DNA of 64,000 nt from Persicaria tinctoria. Lineage: Eukaryota > Streptophyta > Magnoliopsida > Caryophyllales > Polygonaceae. Both the position numbers and the translations under genes were made by a program. This document shows positions 46,383 through 58,870 of this stretch, one piece after another; position 1 is the first letter of the stretch; each line of letters opens with the position of its first letter. The notes under the pieces were generated by a model. It saw only the letters and a program-made list of their open reading frames with translations, did not search any database and was not told where the DNA came from. The stretch lies in NCBI GenBank assembly GCA_037127255.1, contig JBANSL010000019.1:16949001-17013000 (forward strand), given 5' to 3'.

Positions 46383-46772
46383 CATCTCAGCAGCAGCGAA
46401 GAGACACAACAACAGAGAAGACAAAAGAGCTCCAGAAGGGGAGAAGGATAGAGAATGGAGAGAAGTATATTGGAAGGTGTGGGTAGACGTGTAGAGGAAT
46501 TGAGGAGGATGATCATATTTATTGAATCAAAACAGAACATAAAATCTGCAAAATTTTGTTAAAATATATTTTCCAAAACTACAAAGATATGAAAAGATTT
46601 TATAATTAAAAAAATGGAAAGGATAAACTTCAGGGAAATCAAAATCTATATAGAATATGGAAAAGCAATACAAGGCGCACTATAGCGCGCCTTGTGCCAT
46701 AGATGTGCCTCAGGCGCTTTTGGGTTGCTATTCCACCCAAGGGCCGCCTTTGTCATCGCAGGCGGTAGCGCG
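46383..46772. other. Spacer with GC palindromes
   Basis: A purine-rich stretch follows the LTR end. At 46672-46790 a GC-rich segment contains AAGGCGCACTATAGCGCGCC and, near its other end, TAGCGCGCTATAGCACTG, together an imperfect inverted pair of about 110 bp. It looks like the end or core of a small DNA element and abuts the truncated FAR1 frame. Confidence 0.45.
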
Positions 46773-47784
46773 CTATAGCACTGCTTTTTTAAACACTGTT
46801 CTTGACACTCCATCCGCCCAAAACACATGTTTTAATCTACCATCATCATCCACCTCATATGCAAAATAAAAGGAAGGATTAACCTCTTTCTTTCTCTTAA
46901 AATTTTCAATGAACATATGAGCATCGGAATCCTTAATGAAACTCTTCAAATCCCTTTGAAAATTTCTCAAGTCTTGTTGGTTGCATCCAACGTTTTGAAA
47001 ACCACCTACTTGCTCCTTCATGATGCGATGAGAGTGACTAGTGCCAATATTAGATCGGGTAAAAGACTTGAACAATGTTCGATGAACACTCGTTACTCCT
47101 TTGTTTGATCTTAGCATGTGATGCTTTCTAGGAGTCACAAGCAAATGTGTATGGCCTTCATTAAATTTGAACAGCACATATCTACCATCATCCATCCCTC
47201 TAAAACCAGCCAAGCCATTGCATCCTTCTCTTGTCAATTTTGACTTTCGAATTTTTTCCTTTCCATTTGATTTATTTGTATCTTCTTTAAATCCTTGTTT
47301 TGAGCAAACAAAGTGCTTATACTTGGTATCACCAGCTTTGCTTTTCTTAGTAGATGATTTTCGTACACTAAAACCCACATGATGAGCATAAATTTTATAG
47401 AAATTCTCACACTTCTCCAAATTTTCAAACTCCATACCTTCTTTAGGTTTGAGTTCCTCATCACATACTGGAATCCATTCTTTGATAAGAATAGGTGGCA
47501 CTGCTTTATCTGGGTCTTGTTGTTTAGCTTCTTCATCAAATTCGTCAATCTCACCATCTGCATAAATCAATGAGAAAACTTAAATATAAAAAATTGAATA
47601 AAAATCATGACTAAACAATAAAAATGACGTTTAATAACATCAAAATCATACTTGATATAGATTCAATAAAGACATTAGAAGACATGACTTGAGCTTCAGA
47701 TTGATTTATTTCACCAATAATCGCGCCGAGGTTACCAACTGAAAGTGTGATTTCACTGGAATTAGAAATCTCATTAGGTTCCAT
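46773..47784 (-). pseudogene. FAR1/FHY3-like gene, truncated after the DNA-binding domain
   Basis: Exon 1 47784-47652 (44 codons, MEPNEISNSSEITLSVGNLG...) and exon 2 47557-46773; the GT-AG intron joins in phase. Exon 2 has the FAR1 WRKY-GCM1-type domain: GMEFENLEKCENFYKIYAHH, VGFSVRKSSTKK, HFVCSKQGFKE, TREGCNGLAGFR and GHTHLLVTPRKHHMLRS. It then starts the MULE transposase domain (SFYFAYEVDDDGRLKHVFWA) and ends within 12 codons as it runs into the GC palindromic repeat. FAR1 proteins are domesticated MULE transposases that act as transcription factors; related MULEs still carry such genes, so this may be either. The catalytic and SWIM parts are missing. Confidence 0.8.
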
Positions 47785-48322
47785 GACTATACAATGGTAC
47801 CCCTTGAAGAAAAGAAGAGGGCTTGTTGCATCAAAGGAAAAGGGAAGAACAAAGAAAGAGGGACATCAGTTGAAGAAGAAAGGGAAGATGGCTATAGCCT
47901 ATAGGTTTGAGCCGATAAAAAAAAAGGGTTGTGAGATTTTTTACAGAGAAGGGATTCCAATTTGGGGGAACAGGTTTTAAAATTTACAAGTTTGCCACCG
48001 TTTAAAAAAATACCATTGATGATTATTTGAAGGGCTGAGATTAAATGTTCTCATTTAAGAAGTGGTGCTTATCATAAGACTAGTGCTCACTTGAACATCC
48101 CCCTATATATATATATACAAACCTTTAAATTATTATAACCTTCGAATTTATTATAGGTAACTAAAAAGGTAAATATAGATAAAAAAAAGTGTATTAAAAG
48201 ATCCAAACATTTCAACCAAATTATTATAACTTTCAAATTTCAAAAAAAAAAAATATATATTAAACATTATTTTGTTTATTAAGAAACCGCACAACGGGCG
48301 GGTACCGATTACTAGTTACTAG
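47785..48322. other. Spacer with fold-back end and decayed Helitron end
   Basis: Purine-rich 47785-47960 is probably FAR1 promoter or UTR. Near 48107 the minus strand starts GGGGGATGTTCAAGTGAGCAC next to a TA run, resembling the left end at 37618. The decayed Helitron hairpin and CTAG lie at 48287-48315, followed by a second TTACTAG (48316-48322). Confidence 0.45.
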
Positions 48323-50228
48323 TCTATTAATATTACTAATTATGCTAGCATTTTGCTGACGTGTCACAACCACAATTAAAGTTAAATTTTTTATTCAAAT
48401 AGTATTTTCTTATTGGTCAATATTATTGCTGAAATTATTTGTTTCCTATTTGATATATATTTGTTTCCTATTTTTCATACGAAGATTATTTAAATTGATA
48501 TGTTTATATCAATTTTTGATCTATTTTAAATATATTTATTTCATTTTTTTCATAGAAAAGATTATGTACATTGATATACGTCGGACAACAATTTTGAATA
48601 TTATCATGCCGTGTGGTCTTTTATATCATTATTTCATTAATATCATGACTTTGTTTATACATTTCATTCATATCAATATTATTATATATTTATGAGGACC
48701 ACAATTTTGGATACTATCATTTTGAATGTCGGGTTGGTTGAGAGTTGGATCGGGTTTGGGTCAGGTCGGTATTGTCTGTGTTCGGATCTATTTCGAGTCG
48801 AGTCAGATTCGGATCAGGCTCGGTCTCGAGTTCGGGTTCAATCGGGTCTGGGTTCAGGTGAGTCGGTCGGGTTTCTCGGGTTTTACCATCTCTAACCATG
48901 ATGATCAGATCAGAAGCCATATATATTAATTGGTGCACATATTTATATAACTCTTATATCCTTAATTTGTGATGTAACCTTTTAAAAAAAATTAATTAGA
49001 ATATCTAATAATACAAAATATATTTAAAAAATCAAATGTTTACATAATCTTATATTTATATATGTATATAAATAAATTGACTAATATATTGAAATGTGAT
49101 AACTCAAGAATTAACAAGAATATTTAATTCAAATGTCAAAATCAAAATTAACTATAAAAAAACAATGACTGTCAAAATAATATTTCTTTTTAAAATTTAC
49201 ATTTATTATACAATATAGACATCTTAAATTTTTATTGAAAATTTTTAAAATATTTTTGGAGATAGAAGTAAAACGTCATTAATTTTAAGAAGAAATTATT
49301 TTTGCACCTATTAAACTTAAAAATTGAGGAAAATAATTATCCAAATTGAATATTTTAAATCTATACTTACTCTGCACATTCAACATGACATCTATATAAA
49401 TTCAACAAACGATTTTTTAGAGATAAATTACATTTATTTTAAACATCTTAAATGAATATTTGGAATACAAAAAATAACAATTTAATATCTACAAACAAAC
49501 ATTGAAGAATTTTGAGAAAAGAAAATGTGGAATTTGCATATATTATCATTTAAAAATAAATAAATAAACACTCTTTTATGATGAATTTTGGGTGTTTGGC
49601 TTCAAATATCGAAGAAAAAAATATTTATCCCCAAAATGAATATTTTGAATCTATATTTATTTTATACACCCTAGATGTCTCTTATTATAATTTCAATATT
49701 TTACGACCTGTAATTTTTTTTAAAGTTAGTAAAAATAATTAATTTGTGAATATTCGATTTCAAAAGTTAATTATAAAAAACAATTAGATCCATTTTTTTT
49801 TACAATTTACTTATTTTAAAATTTAATTTTTTTTGAAATCCTTTTTAAAGTTAATTTAGATGAAGCGCCTTAGATCACTTTTTTTTTTACCATCTTACCT
49901 TTATTTTCTCTATTTATTTTTCCATCTGTGTAACCATCTTTCTCATGAAAATAATGAATAAGTTATGTATATCTACATAACTTCAAAAGTATTCGCACAA
50001 TCACATGCTTATAATTTTTTTAATCATTATATGATATCTTATATTTTCCTTTTTAGTTTTATCCTAATGATAATAGTTATATATGTATTTCAAATTATAA
50101 TAGGCGGTGTGTTTGAGTTTTATTACTACTTTACCTTATTAAATCATTTAAAAAATTATATTGTATCTCTTTCCAGCTAATTTATAAATTAAAAAATACT
50201 TTGTACATATTTTGTTTTTGTAAACAAA

Positions 50229-50252
50229 TGTGTGTGTGTGTGTGTGTGTGTG
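50229..50252. repeat. TG microsatellite
   Basis: Twelve TG units, probably polymorphic. Confidence 0.95.
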
Positions 50253-50539
50253 TGTATTTCTTTATGAAGTGCCATTGTAAATATTTCAATGTTTTAAGTC
50301 TGCGAGAGCTATCTCGAATTACCCATCTGTTTTGGGTTGATTGCTTGGTGTTTACCAAGCCTTGGGTTAGGGGAGTAGTTTTTTACTGCTTATGCTTTCC
50401 CCTTTTTGGTTTCAATACCCTCGGGCTTGCTTTGCCCCCATCTCATAATCAATATAAAAGCCCTATACTTTTGATATATGTTGTCGGTTCTGTTTGGTTC
50501 AGCTATAAAACAAAACTAATACTCTTCACAGAGTAGTTT

Positions 50540-51395
50540 ATTACTAATACAGTAATCACATACTTTCGATGGCTCACAAGGCATATCATCGGTAGCAAGA
50601 CACATCTACCTCGTTTCAGCTGTTCGGACGCTTTATGCTTCTACAACCTGATCTTTTTTTTGGGTATTTATTTTTTGGCTTCGGTTACTTTGGTTTTTTT
50701 GTTGATTTGCTTGCTTTGGGTCTTGTTTTCTTGGTGGAGCTTTCTTCCTTTGGTCTTCAGATCGTTGGTTTTTCTGACTTCGGTGCTTTTGCCTTGGGTT
50801 GTTTTGATTGTCGTGGTTGATTGCCTGGCTGTTGTTTCTGTCCATGTGTTTGGTTTTGGGTCCTTCTGGTGCAGGTTTGCTGGGCTCTTATACAGGTTGG
50901 CTGGATGTGCATTGGGGCTCTTAGTGTGGTTGGTTCCGCGCCTGCAATGGGTGGTGTCCGGTCTGCTGTGTGTTTGGCGTGCCATCCTGTCTTTGCCTCT
51001 CCTGTGTCTGGCTTGGTGGAGCTGCTGTTTGAGGGCTATTATCTTGGGCGCCTTTGTTTTCTGTCAGCTACAAGTGTTACTTGCTTTCCTTTGTTGGACT
51101 TCCTGTCCGTGGGCCTTACTGTTCTCTCGCTTGTTTATAGGCCATCCAGCCTGTAGACTTTGTATCTTTAAGCATGATATGCTATGTTTTAGAAAAGGGA
51201 TTACCTCCCAAACAAATTGTACTTTTCAGATAACCTCTGACATTATCAAACATTTTCGAGTCAATTGCTCCCTTTGGTACTCTGTGGTACCTAGCGGAAT
51301 GTGCACACAACACCAAAAAACCTGCATAAGGTTATTGGCGAAAAAATGCGCTATTGTGAAATCTTTATTGATAATCACCATAAACTTAAGCATTT
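50540..51395 (+). other. LINE leader, long hydrophobic chance frame
   Basis: A 253-codon frame (50660-51421) is extremely rich in L, V, W and C. This follows from TG/TT-rich composition and shows no gag features. I treat it as untranslated leader. Confidence 0.5.
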
Positions 51396-54300
51396 ATGAA
51401 TATATGCACATAGAACGTTAGAGGTATGCGTAGGCGTAATCTATGGACTTCAATAGAGTCATTTTGTGCAAATAACATGATTAATGTTCTGGCACTTCTT
51501 GAAACCAAATCCGATAAAGTACCGGATGATAGCGTCTGGAAACATAACGGCTTTGCAAACATAGCGTTTGCTCCGTCTATTGGCTTTGCTGGCGGAATCT
51601 GCCTTATTTGGAAAAACTTGCCTGCAACACAAGGGGATATAGAATTGATCTCTGTACATCAACGTTTTATCCATTTCAATTACCATGACAGAACAAATGA
51701 TTTCAAGACGACAATTTTCGTTGTTTACACTCCGCCTGATAACAGGGACAAGGAGATCTTCTGGGAACACTTTATAGACTATACACAGACAACTATATAC
51801 CCGATCTGCATCATCGGGGATTTTAATGATATTCAATCTCCAAATGAAAAAAGTCGGGGTGCGAGTCCATCTAATGCTCGGTTTCGACGACTATTCAGAA
51901 TTAAAGAAATTCTCGAGCTGTGTGATGTACCGTTTGTGGGTGGTGAGTTCACCTGGCGCCGGAGCCCGGTAGATGAGGATAACTCTTATGCTCGTCTTGA
52001 TCGCTGCTTAGCACAGACTAATGTTCTGACAAATTTTAGTAAGTTACAAACTCAACACCATGCGTTTACTACATCGGACCATTGCCCTATTACATTGGAC
52101 TTTCGACATCAAACGGCTAACCAAAATCGGCCTTTTCGATTTGAAATGTCCTGGGCTAAACGGCCTGACTTCGAATCTGTGGTTCGCCTGGATTGGCGAC
52201 TTGACCTTCCAGGTAACTTAATGTTCAAATTAGTCAACAAGACAAAAATGTTAAAAGTATTAGCAAAAAAGTGGCATAAATTCACTTTTGGTAATGTCCG
52301 TTCCCAGCTGTATAAACTGGAACAACAACTAATAGAAATTCAATCAGCCCTATTGCACTCCTTCTCGGCCAAGAACTGTTCGCTACAGAAGCTCTTATTA
52401 AACAAACGAGAAAGATTGCTCGATTTCTAGAGAATATACTGGCGACAACGGGCTAAAGCAAAACATGCCAAACTTACAGATACAAATTCGAGGTATTTCC
52501 ATCGTGTTGCTTCTATTAAGCGAAACTGTAAAATTATAAAATCTATAGTTCTACCAAATGGGATCCATACAACAGATCCTAATCTCATACGAACTGAGTT
52601 GGAAAGTGAATATAAAAAACGCTTCTCTTCTCACCTAGAACCTTCGTTAGATATCCTGGGCCACCTAAACGTCTTAAAGAGAGTTGTATCTGTTACAGAC
52701 AATTTAAAGCTTTTAGGACCTGTAACAAACAACGAAATCAAAGTGGCGACTTTCTCAATTCAGTCTGAAAAGGCCCCTGGACCTGACGGCATGCCGGCAG
52801 GCTTCTACCAAACATATTGGAATATAGTAGGCCCTTCTGTCACAAAAGTTGTCAAGAGCTTCTTTAAATCTGGAAAGTTATTAAAACAGATAAACCATAC
52901 TTTCATCAGCTTGATTCCGAAAGTGGATGATCTGTCAGGCATAAATCACTACCGGCCGATTAGTTTGTGCTCTACGATCTACAAAATCATAGCTAAGATA
53001 CTCACGGCAAGGCTAGCTCCTATTCTCGGTCAATTCATTCACCCTCTGCAAGGGGCGTTTGCAAAAGGCAGATCTATTCATGATAATATACTTATTGCAC
53101 ATGAGATTTTTCACTCCTTCAAGGCTAAACGTGGACAGGTGGGTTGGCTAGCGCTCAAACTTGATATGGAAAAGGCATACGACCAAATTGAATGGCCATA
53201 TTTAAAAGTTGTTCTTACAAAACTGGGTTTTAATAATCTCTTCATTTCATGGATTATGGAATGCGTCTCCACAGTTTCATACTCAATCTTAATAAACGAT
53301 GCTCCGACAAAGCAGTTTTTCCCACAAAGGGGACTTCGTCAGGGGGACCCGCTGTCACCTTTGCTATTTATTATAGCATCTGAATTCTTAGCCCAGTCTC
53401 TTCAACAAGAGGCTTCGGGGAACAAGAACATTGGTTTTCCCATTACTAGAACAGGACCTTGTATACCATTCCTAGCTTTTGCTGACGACATGATGCTTTT
53501 TGCTAAGGCTTCTGCTTCGTCTTGTATGACTATTACAAAAATACTCCATAACTATTGTCGCCTCTCTGGACAAAAAATTAACTATCACAAGTCCTCATTT
53601 CAAGTCTCCGGTAATACTACAAACACCACAAAATCGGTTATTGCTGCACATCTAGGTGTGGGCTTCTCAAATTCTTTGGAAAAATACTTGGGCACGCCGA
53701 TTATTAATGGAAGGGTAAATAAAGATACCTTCTCCGATGTGGTTTTACAAACAAAAAAAACAGCTTATGAAGTGGAAGGCTTCTTCCATATCAGCTGAAG
53801 GAAGAAAAGTATTGATCAAATCAAATCTAAGTGCCAAACCGGTGTTTCTGATGCAGTCATTTATGCTTCCAGCTTCCATTCTAGCGGATCTAGATAAAGT
53901 ATACCGTACTTTTTTTTTGGAATAAACCTGATCAGTACACTCCTTTGATCAGTTGGGATAAAATCTGTAATGACACGATCAACGGGGGTCTAGGCTTGTA
54001 TAAAGCAGAAACGATGAATGTAGCACTACAGCTGAAGCTCCTATGGAAAATCATAGCGGAACGGCGGAACCAGACAACATCTGGGTTAAGGTTGTGTCGG
54101 CGAAATATCTGAAAGGAGTTTCTGTAAGAAGGTACACCAAAAAAGGGACTACTTCCTGGCAATGGGGTAAGTTGTGTACGCTGCAACAGACTTTTGAAAA
54201 GGGATTACGTTGGTCTATTGGTAATGGTTCTGACGTTGATTTCTGGCAAGACAACTGGGTGTTGGAAACACCACTAGCATCGCGGGCGACAACTGCTCTT

Positions 54301-55582
54301 ACAGAGCCTGTACTTAGCTGGAAGGTCGAGCGGTTCATCCTAAATAACAATTGGGATGTAAAAAAGCTTTCTACAGATCTTAACGGGATTATAAATCCAA
54401 ACATGATTTCTCAAATTGCGGATATTCCGCTACGATTAGCTGCCTTGACAGACCATCTATACTGGGGGCCTAATTCAACGGGTTGGTTTTCTACCAAATC
54501 GGCTACCACAATTGTAGCCAACAACAAACCGAATACACAGTTCGATTGCAATTGGATCTGGCGCCTTAACATCCCGCCAAAACTCCAGCACTTCCTATGG
54601 AAAATTGCGACAAATAGTCTACCGACAAAAAAACGCTTACAGATGTCCCATATTAGTGTGCCTATGGGTTGTGTCTTTTGTGACTCTTTCTGTGAGACGC
54701 TACAACACCTGTTATTGGAGTGCCCGTTCACTAAAAAGGTCTTGTCCTTTATTCCTAATTATAATAGTAGGTTACAAACTATTACCTTTGATGATCTGAA
54801 ACCAAATGTTGTGCTTAATAATATCCATCTGAAGTTTTCGAATAAGACTATATTAGATATTTTTTACTCCTGGTGGGCCGTCTGGTTCTTTAGGAACCAG
54901 ATAGCTTTTGGTCATATGCAAAACATCACTATTAACCAAGCTCGCGTACATACCACAACAACAAAGCACAGCTGGTTGGATGCGGCACGTTACGATCCTG
55001 AATCGCAAGATTTCCATAAAAAAACAAGTTAGTGTGACTAGCTAAAACCGAAAATCAGCAAATGCAAGATTGGAGAAGGGAGTTCCGCAAGGATGGGTTG
55101 CTCCTACAGCTCCGTTTAGCAAGCTAAACTTTGATGGGTCGTACAGAAACTCTGGTGAGGCCTCCTACGGCTTCGTCATTAGGAATTCGGAGGATATCGT
55201 GGTTTCAGCGGGGGCTGGATTGTGTAATAATACGTCTGTTCTTTTTGCTGAAGATTTGGCTCTTCGAAACGGGGTTATTCGGGCCCGGGACCTGGGGATT
55301 CGTCATCTCCTGGTGGAAGGAGATAATCTCCATGTTGTCAATTCCTTATTGAATATCTGGACAACCCCTTGGTGCATTGAATTACTTATGTCTGATATTT
55401 GCACCATTGCTACTGATTTTGATTCTTTTTCCATTCGTCATATTTACAGGGAATCCAATGCTGTTGCTGATAGGGTCGCGTACCTGGCTCACGACATCCT
55501 TTCCGACGACGCTCTGCTAGCTGATCCGGTTCTGATGGATCTCGTCTGTAAGGACGCTCTAAGATGGCGCTATCTTCGTTAA
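51396..55582 (+). pseudogene. LINE ORF2 (endonuclease, RT, zf-RVT, RNase H)
   Basis: The natural start at 51396 reads MNICT then TAG (51411) where Trp is expected (sister LINE: MNICTWN). The endonuclease runs 51414-52100 with LLETK, IGDFNDI and TSDHCPI. A second in-frame TAG at 52428 follows LLDF. RT (52500-53798) has HYRPISLCSTIYKIIAKI, LKLDMEKAYDQIEW, GLRQGDPLSPLLF and FADDMMLF. Frameshifts fall in an A8 run (about 53752-53760) and a T8 run (53911-53919). zf-RVT at about 54650-54730 has CVFCDSFCETLQHLLLECP. RNase H (55070-55582) has LNFDGS, FAEDLALRNG, VEGDN and ESNAVADRVA. It has fewer lesions than the first LINE, so it looks younger. Confidence 0.9.
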
Positions 55583-55713
55583 GTTAGTGGCATCTTAATT
55601 CCTTTCCTGTAATAAAAAAAATAGTATTATGTAAATATATAGAATGATGTTCAATTTGAAATGAATCAAAACTCCGTGCCTTGAAGGCACGGGTATTACA
55701 CTAGTTACACTAG

Positions 55714-58237
55714 TACAATACTAAAGCAGAAGCTGCACTGCCACGTGTCAGCTTCTACTTTAATATTTTCCCGCTCTTTTTTTAACGACTAATAATGCAC
55801 CATATGTTTTTTTTGCCTCTATTTTTCATTTATTTATTTTAATAATTATTTTGTTATCTATGGTAATGATATTATTTCTATCCTATAATAGACATGTGTA
55901 TATCTAAATATGCTACGTAATTTTGGCATTTTTTTATTGAGATTTGGATGTGATTTTTTTATCTATATATATTATTTTATTTTATTTGTACTATATAATA
56001 TGATATCTTTTTATAAGATTTATTGTTTACACTTATCTTTATGTATGTATTTTTTGGCCTTTGTTTTTGCCATATCAAACAATCACAGCCATATTTGGTA
56101 GGCAAATCATTTATATCTTAAAAAAATTTGGACCGATCATTTTGCATTTGTTTTGCCCATTACGTGGGAAAATATCAGATCAATCCATATAATTACTTAT
56201 TTATTTGAAATATGTTAAATGATGGGCTATATGTATTTGTACTACTCCGTAGTATATACTAAGATGTCCTATGTAACCACTTATTTATTATTTTTAAATA
56301 TCCTAAACAATAATAAAGGAGTAGTTGCTTATGACACATGTCGCGCTCTCGGGAAAAAATTTCCCACCTTTTTTTTCCCTTCTATAATTGTGCCACGTGT
56401 CAAATTTTCCCCGCCTATTTTTTCTTTATTTATTTTCATAATTAATTTATTATATTTTATTATTTATGACAATGTGTATAATACTTATTCACTTGGTTTT
56501 TCAAATCATTGCAATCCATATGACATGTATATATATACACTTATCTATTATGTTACATAAAGATTACATACACTCTCTCTCTGTATGTATATATATATAT
56601 ATAAGATACGTAGCATTATATTGTAGTATTATATTACCTACATATTTTATCTAATTAATGCTAATTGTTTCGTATATAACATACTAATTTCTTTTACAAA
56701 TCAAGAATGTCTAAGTAGGCTCAATCAAATTTAATGTCATGTTTTAATCAAAATTTTAATATAAAATATCTTTCAAATAGATATTTTTTTATTTGACAAT
56801 ATTTTAATCATTTTAATTCAATTTACTAAATTTGTGATTAAATATACCATCAACATTAGAAGTTTTATTTTTATAATATTTTATATATAGAGTAGTGAAG
56901 CAATCTAGAATATATTAATTCGATTTTAATCTTGAAATGAGTATTGTAGTGCATTTGTTTGTATAAGAACTGCTTATCATTTTTAATCTTGAAAGTATCA
57001 AATTAAAATAGAGGTTTAATTAAAGTGTTTTTTGGCTAAGACAATTTTGAATCTTGGACGATTTGGGATATTGAGTCAAGATTTCCAGACAATTGGATAC
57101 ATTATATTGTTATTAAGGTTGCAACATGTTTGGACAACTAGGTATATGATTTTGGTGGGCTCGCAACTATTGTCTTTTTGAAGGGGTGAACCACGATTCA
57201 TAATGGGCCATGCAAGCACAGTGCTTAAGAACTATGTAAAAAATTTAATCATCCAAAAGAGATCACACATCATACATTCTCATTGAATGTCGGGTGAAAG
57301 CGATGAAATGGTATAAACCCATATGAAAAGATTCATAAAATTCAATTGTGATGCCACGATGGGCATGATACTAAATTTATTGTTTCAGATAAAGAGAGTT
57401 AAGTGTGCATTGGTGATGACGATTGTGAGAGCTATTCAAATGGGCTCAATGATAGGTTCGGCCCTTGGGGTACGCCCAATGGGCAGTCGCCTAGGGCCCT
57501 TTATCGTGTGGGGCCTCGAAAAACAAAATTATGTCATATATATAATTAAGATATTATATATTATTATATTTATATGTAATAAAATATTTACTAAAATTTA
57601 TATGGAAAAAAACTCATTTGTGATATGAATTATTAATTTATTGAATATTTTGAGTCAACGATAAACAGTGTAAGAAGGTCTCTGTCTTTCAATTTTTGTT
57701 ATAAATGCAAAAACGGGCGATTTTTTAGTAACTTATGCTACTTTAATAAATCTATTTAAGTGATTATAGTATTTTATTTGGATAAATTTGCAAAGTAACA
57801 ATGTGTTTTTAAGTGTTTAACCATACTGTTTTACATTCATGAGAAAAAAATAGAATATTAAAAAATATTTTTTTCACCTTTATTTCTCAACGAAGTTCTT
57901 TTAAAAGAATTTGAAAATGAAGTTTTAAAGAATAATAAGTAAGTGTTGTTTTTATAATTTTAATGATTTTTATAAATGATTTTTTATCTATTTTTAATGA
58001 TATAATATTTTTAGCAAAACATATTATTTCACTAATTAAATTAAATGTTCACACACTTTATGACAACAAAATAAAAAATAAAATTTATTGAATGGATATT
58101 GAACTATTTTTGTTTTAATAACTATGTTTTCAAACCAATAGAGTTTTATTTTGTCCAAAAGAAGTTTTTACAATGAAGTTATTTTTTTGTATATAAGGAT
58201 AATTGTTGAATCCGTGCATGACACGGGTATAGGACTA
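55714..58237 (+). mobile_element. Non-autonomous Helitron, third in a head-to-tail run
   Basis: The left end is TACAATACTAAAGCAGAAGC directly after the preceding Helitron's duplicated terminus; the expected TC is TA. The right end has the hairpin CCGTG/CACGG (58212-58226), then GTATAGGACTAG (58237) and T. About 2.5 kb, AT-rich. A second Helitron-like start (AATAATAAAGGAGTAGTTGC, about 56309) repeats the internal CCACGTGTCA motif at 56392, so an older fragment may be nested. A patch near 57420-57530 (GGGTACGCCC, GGGCCCTTTATCG) resembles decayed coding or MITE sequence, unassigned. Confidence 0.6.
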
Positions 58238-58489
58238 GTGTATATATATATAGAGAGAGAGAGAGGATTGATCAAATGTTAACAAGTCTTATTGTGTTTT
58301 GTGTTAACAAATCTAAACCATTGATTGATAAGAAATGAAGGGCTGAGATTTTTTATAGATAATATAGTATTTTAATATTAAAAAACTAAAAAAACTGTCA
58401 CCCTCTTTGTACGTGCGCGTGTATCACCAAATATAATCCAAAACTAAACCTAGAAGCCTTTCTCTTTCCAATAAACAGATCGAGAGGGC

Positions 58490-58870
58490 AGGGGGAGACT
58501 AATCGCCGCCGCACAACCACCATCTCTCTCGCAGAAATCCGACCTCACAGCCCACCGGCGACGGAATCCATGGTTGCTCCTCCCTCGACCTAGTGTTCGC
58601 CTTAGGGGTCCAAATTGCTAGAGGATGGTGACCTCGCAGCCCACCGGCGACGGAATCCATGGCTGGGGCGGCGGAGACGCCATTGGAGGGAATCCAGGAT
58701 CGCATCCCTCGCACTGACGATTTCCCCAGACTGGCACCCACCGTCTCCTTTGTAGGCGTCCAACCTCGCAGCCACTGGCGGCGGAATACATGGCTGCTCC
58801 TCCCTCGACCTCGCAGCCCTCGACCTCACTCGCAGGCATCCGACATCGGCAAGTTCAGTGTCGAGGTTGT
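58490..58870. other. Captured GC-rich segment with internal repeats
   Basis: A block with CCTCGCAGCC, GGCGACGGAATCCATGG and CTCCCTCGACCT occurs about three times (58543-58590, 58629-58662 and 58763-58820). It looks like part of a host exon or leader taken up and duplicated. Frames exist on both strands without motifs, so no product is assigned. Confidence 0.45.

Larger units (their letters stand above)
37499..48315 (+). mobile_element. Putative Helitron holding the solo LTR and FAR1 fragment
   Basis: The left end is AATACTAAAACAGAAGCC after a TA run; the right end is a decayed hairpin (CCGC...GGGCGG, 48287-48302) followed by CTAG at 48312-48315 and T. Without the 7.9 kb solo LTR it would be about 2.9 kb. 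Pairing of these two ends is an inference; the region may hold parts of more than one element. Confidence 0.3.
50540..55621 (+). mobile_element. L1-type LINE, frame-damaged
   Basis: Ends in poly(A) (about 55613-55621). ORF2 spans 51396-55582; upstream is a TG-rich leader of about 850 bp like that of the first LINE. The 5' end and target duplication were not located, so the start is approximate. The layout matches the LINE at 11422, but the protein is only moderately similar, so it is a different subfamily. It lies in a Helitron. Confidence 0.85.
48323..55713 (+). mobile_element. Helitron interrupted by a LINE
   Basis: Starts TCTATTAATATTACTAATTATGC directly after the previous Helitron end. 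The right end has the hairpin CCGTGCC/GGCACGG (55674-55692), then GTATTACACTAG (to 55704), followed by a repeat of TTACACTAG (55705-55713). Without the LINE at about 50540-55621 it is about 2.3 kb. No RepHel gene, so non-autonomous. It includes a degenerate CGGGTT-rich patch (48725-48890) and long AT-rich sequence (48900-50220). Confidence 0.65.

Noticed and set aside
48725..48890. Telomere-like or regulatory repeat (CGGGTT-rich)
   Set aside because: Too degenerate and lacks a constant unit; treated as low-complexity sequence.
50660..51421. 253-codon membrane-like protein
   Set aside because: Hydrophobicity follows from T/G-rich LINE leader sequence; no start context, no family motif, and it overlaps the ORF2 start.
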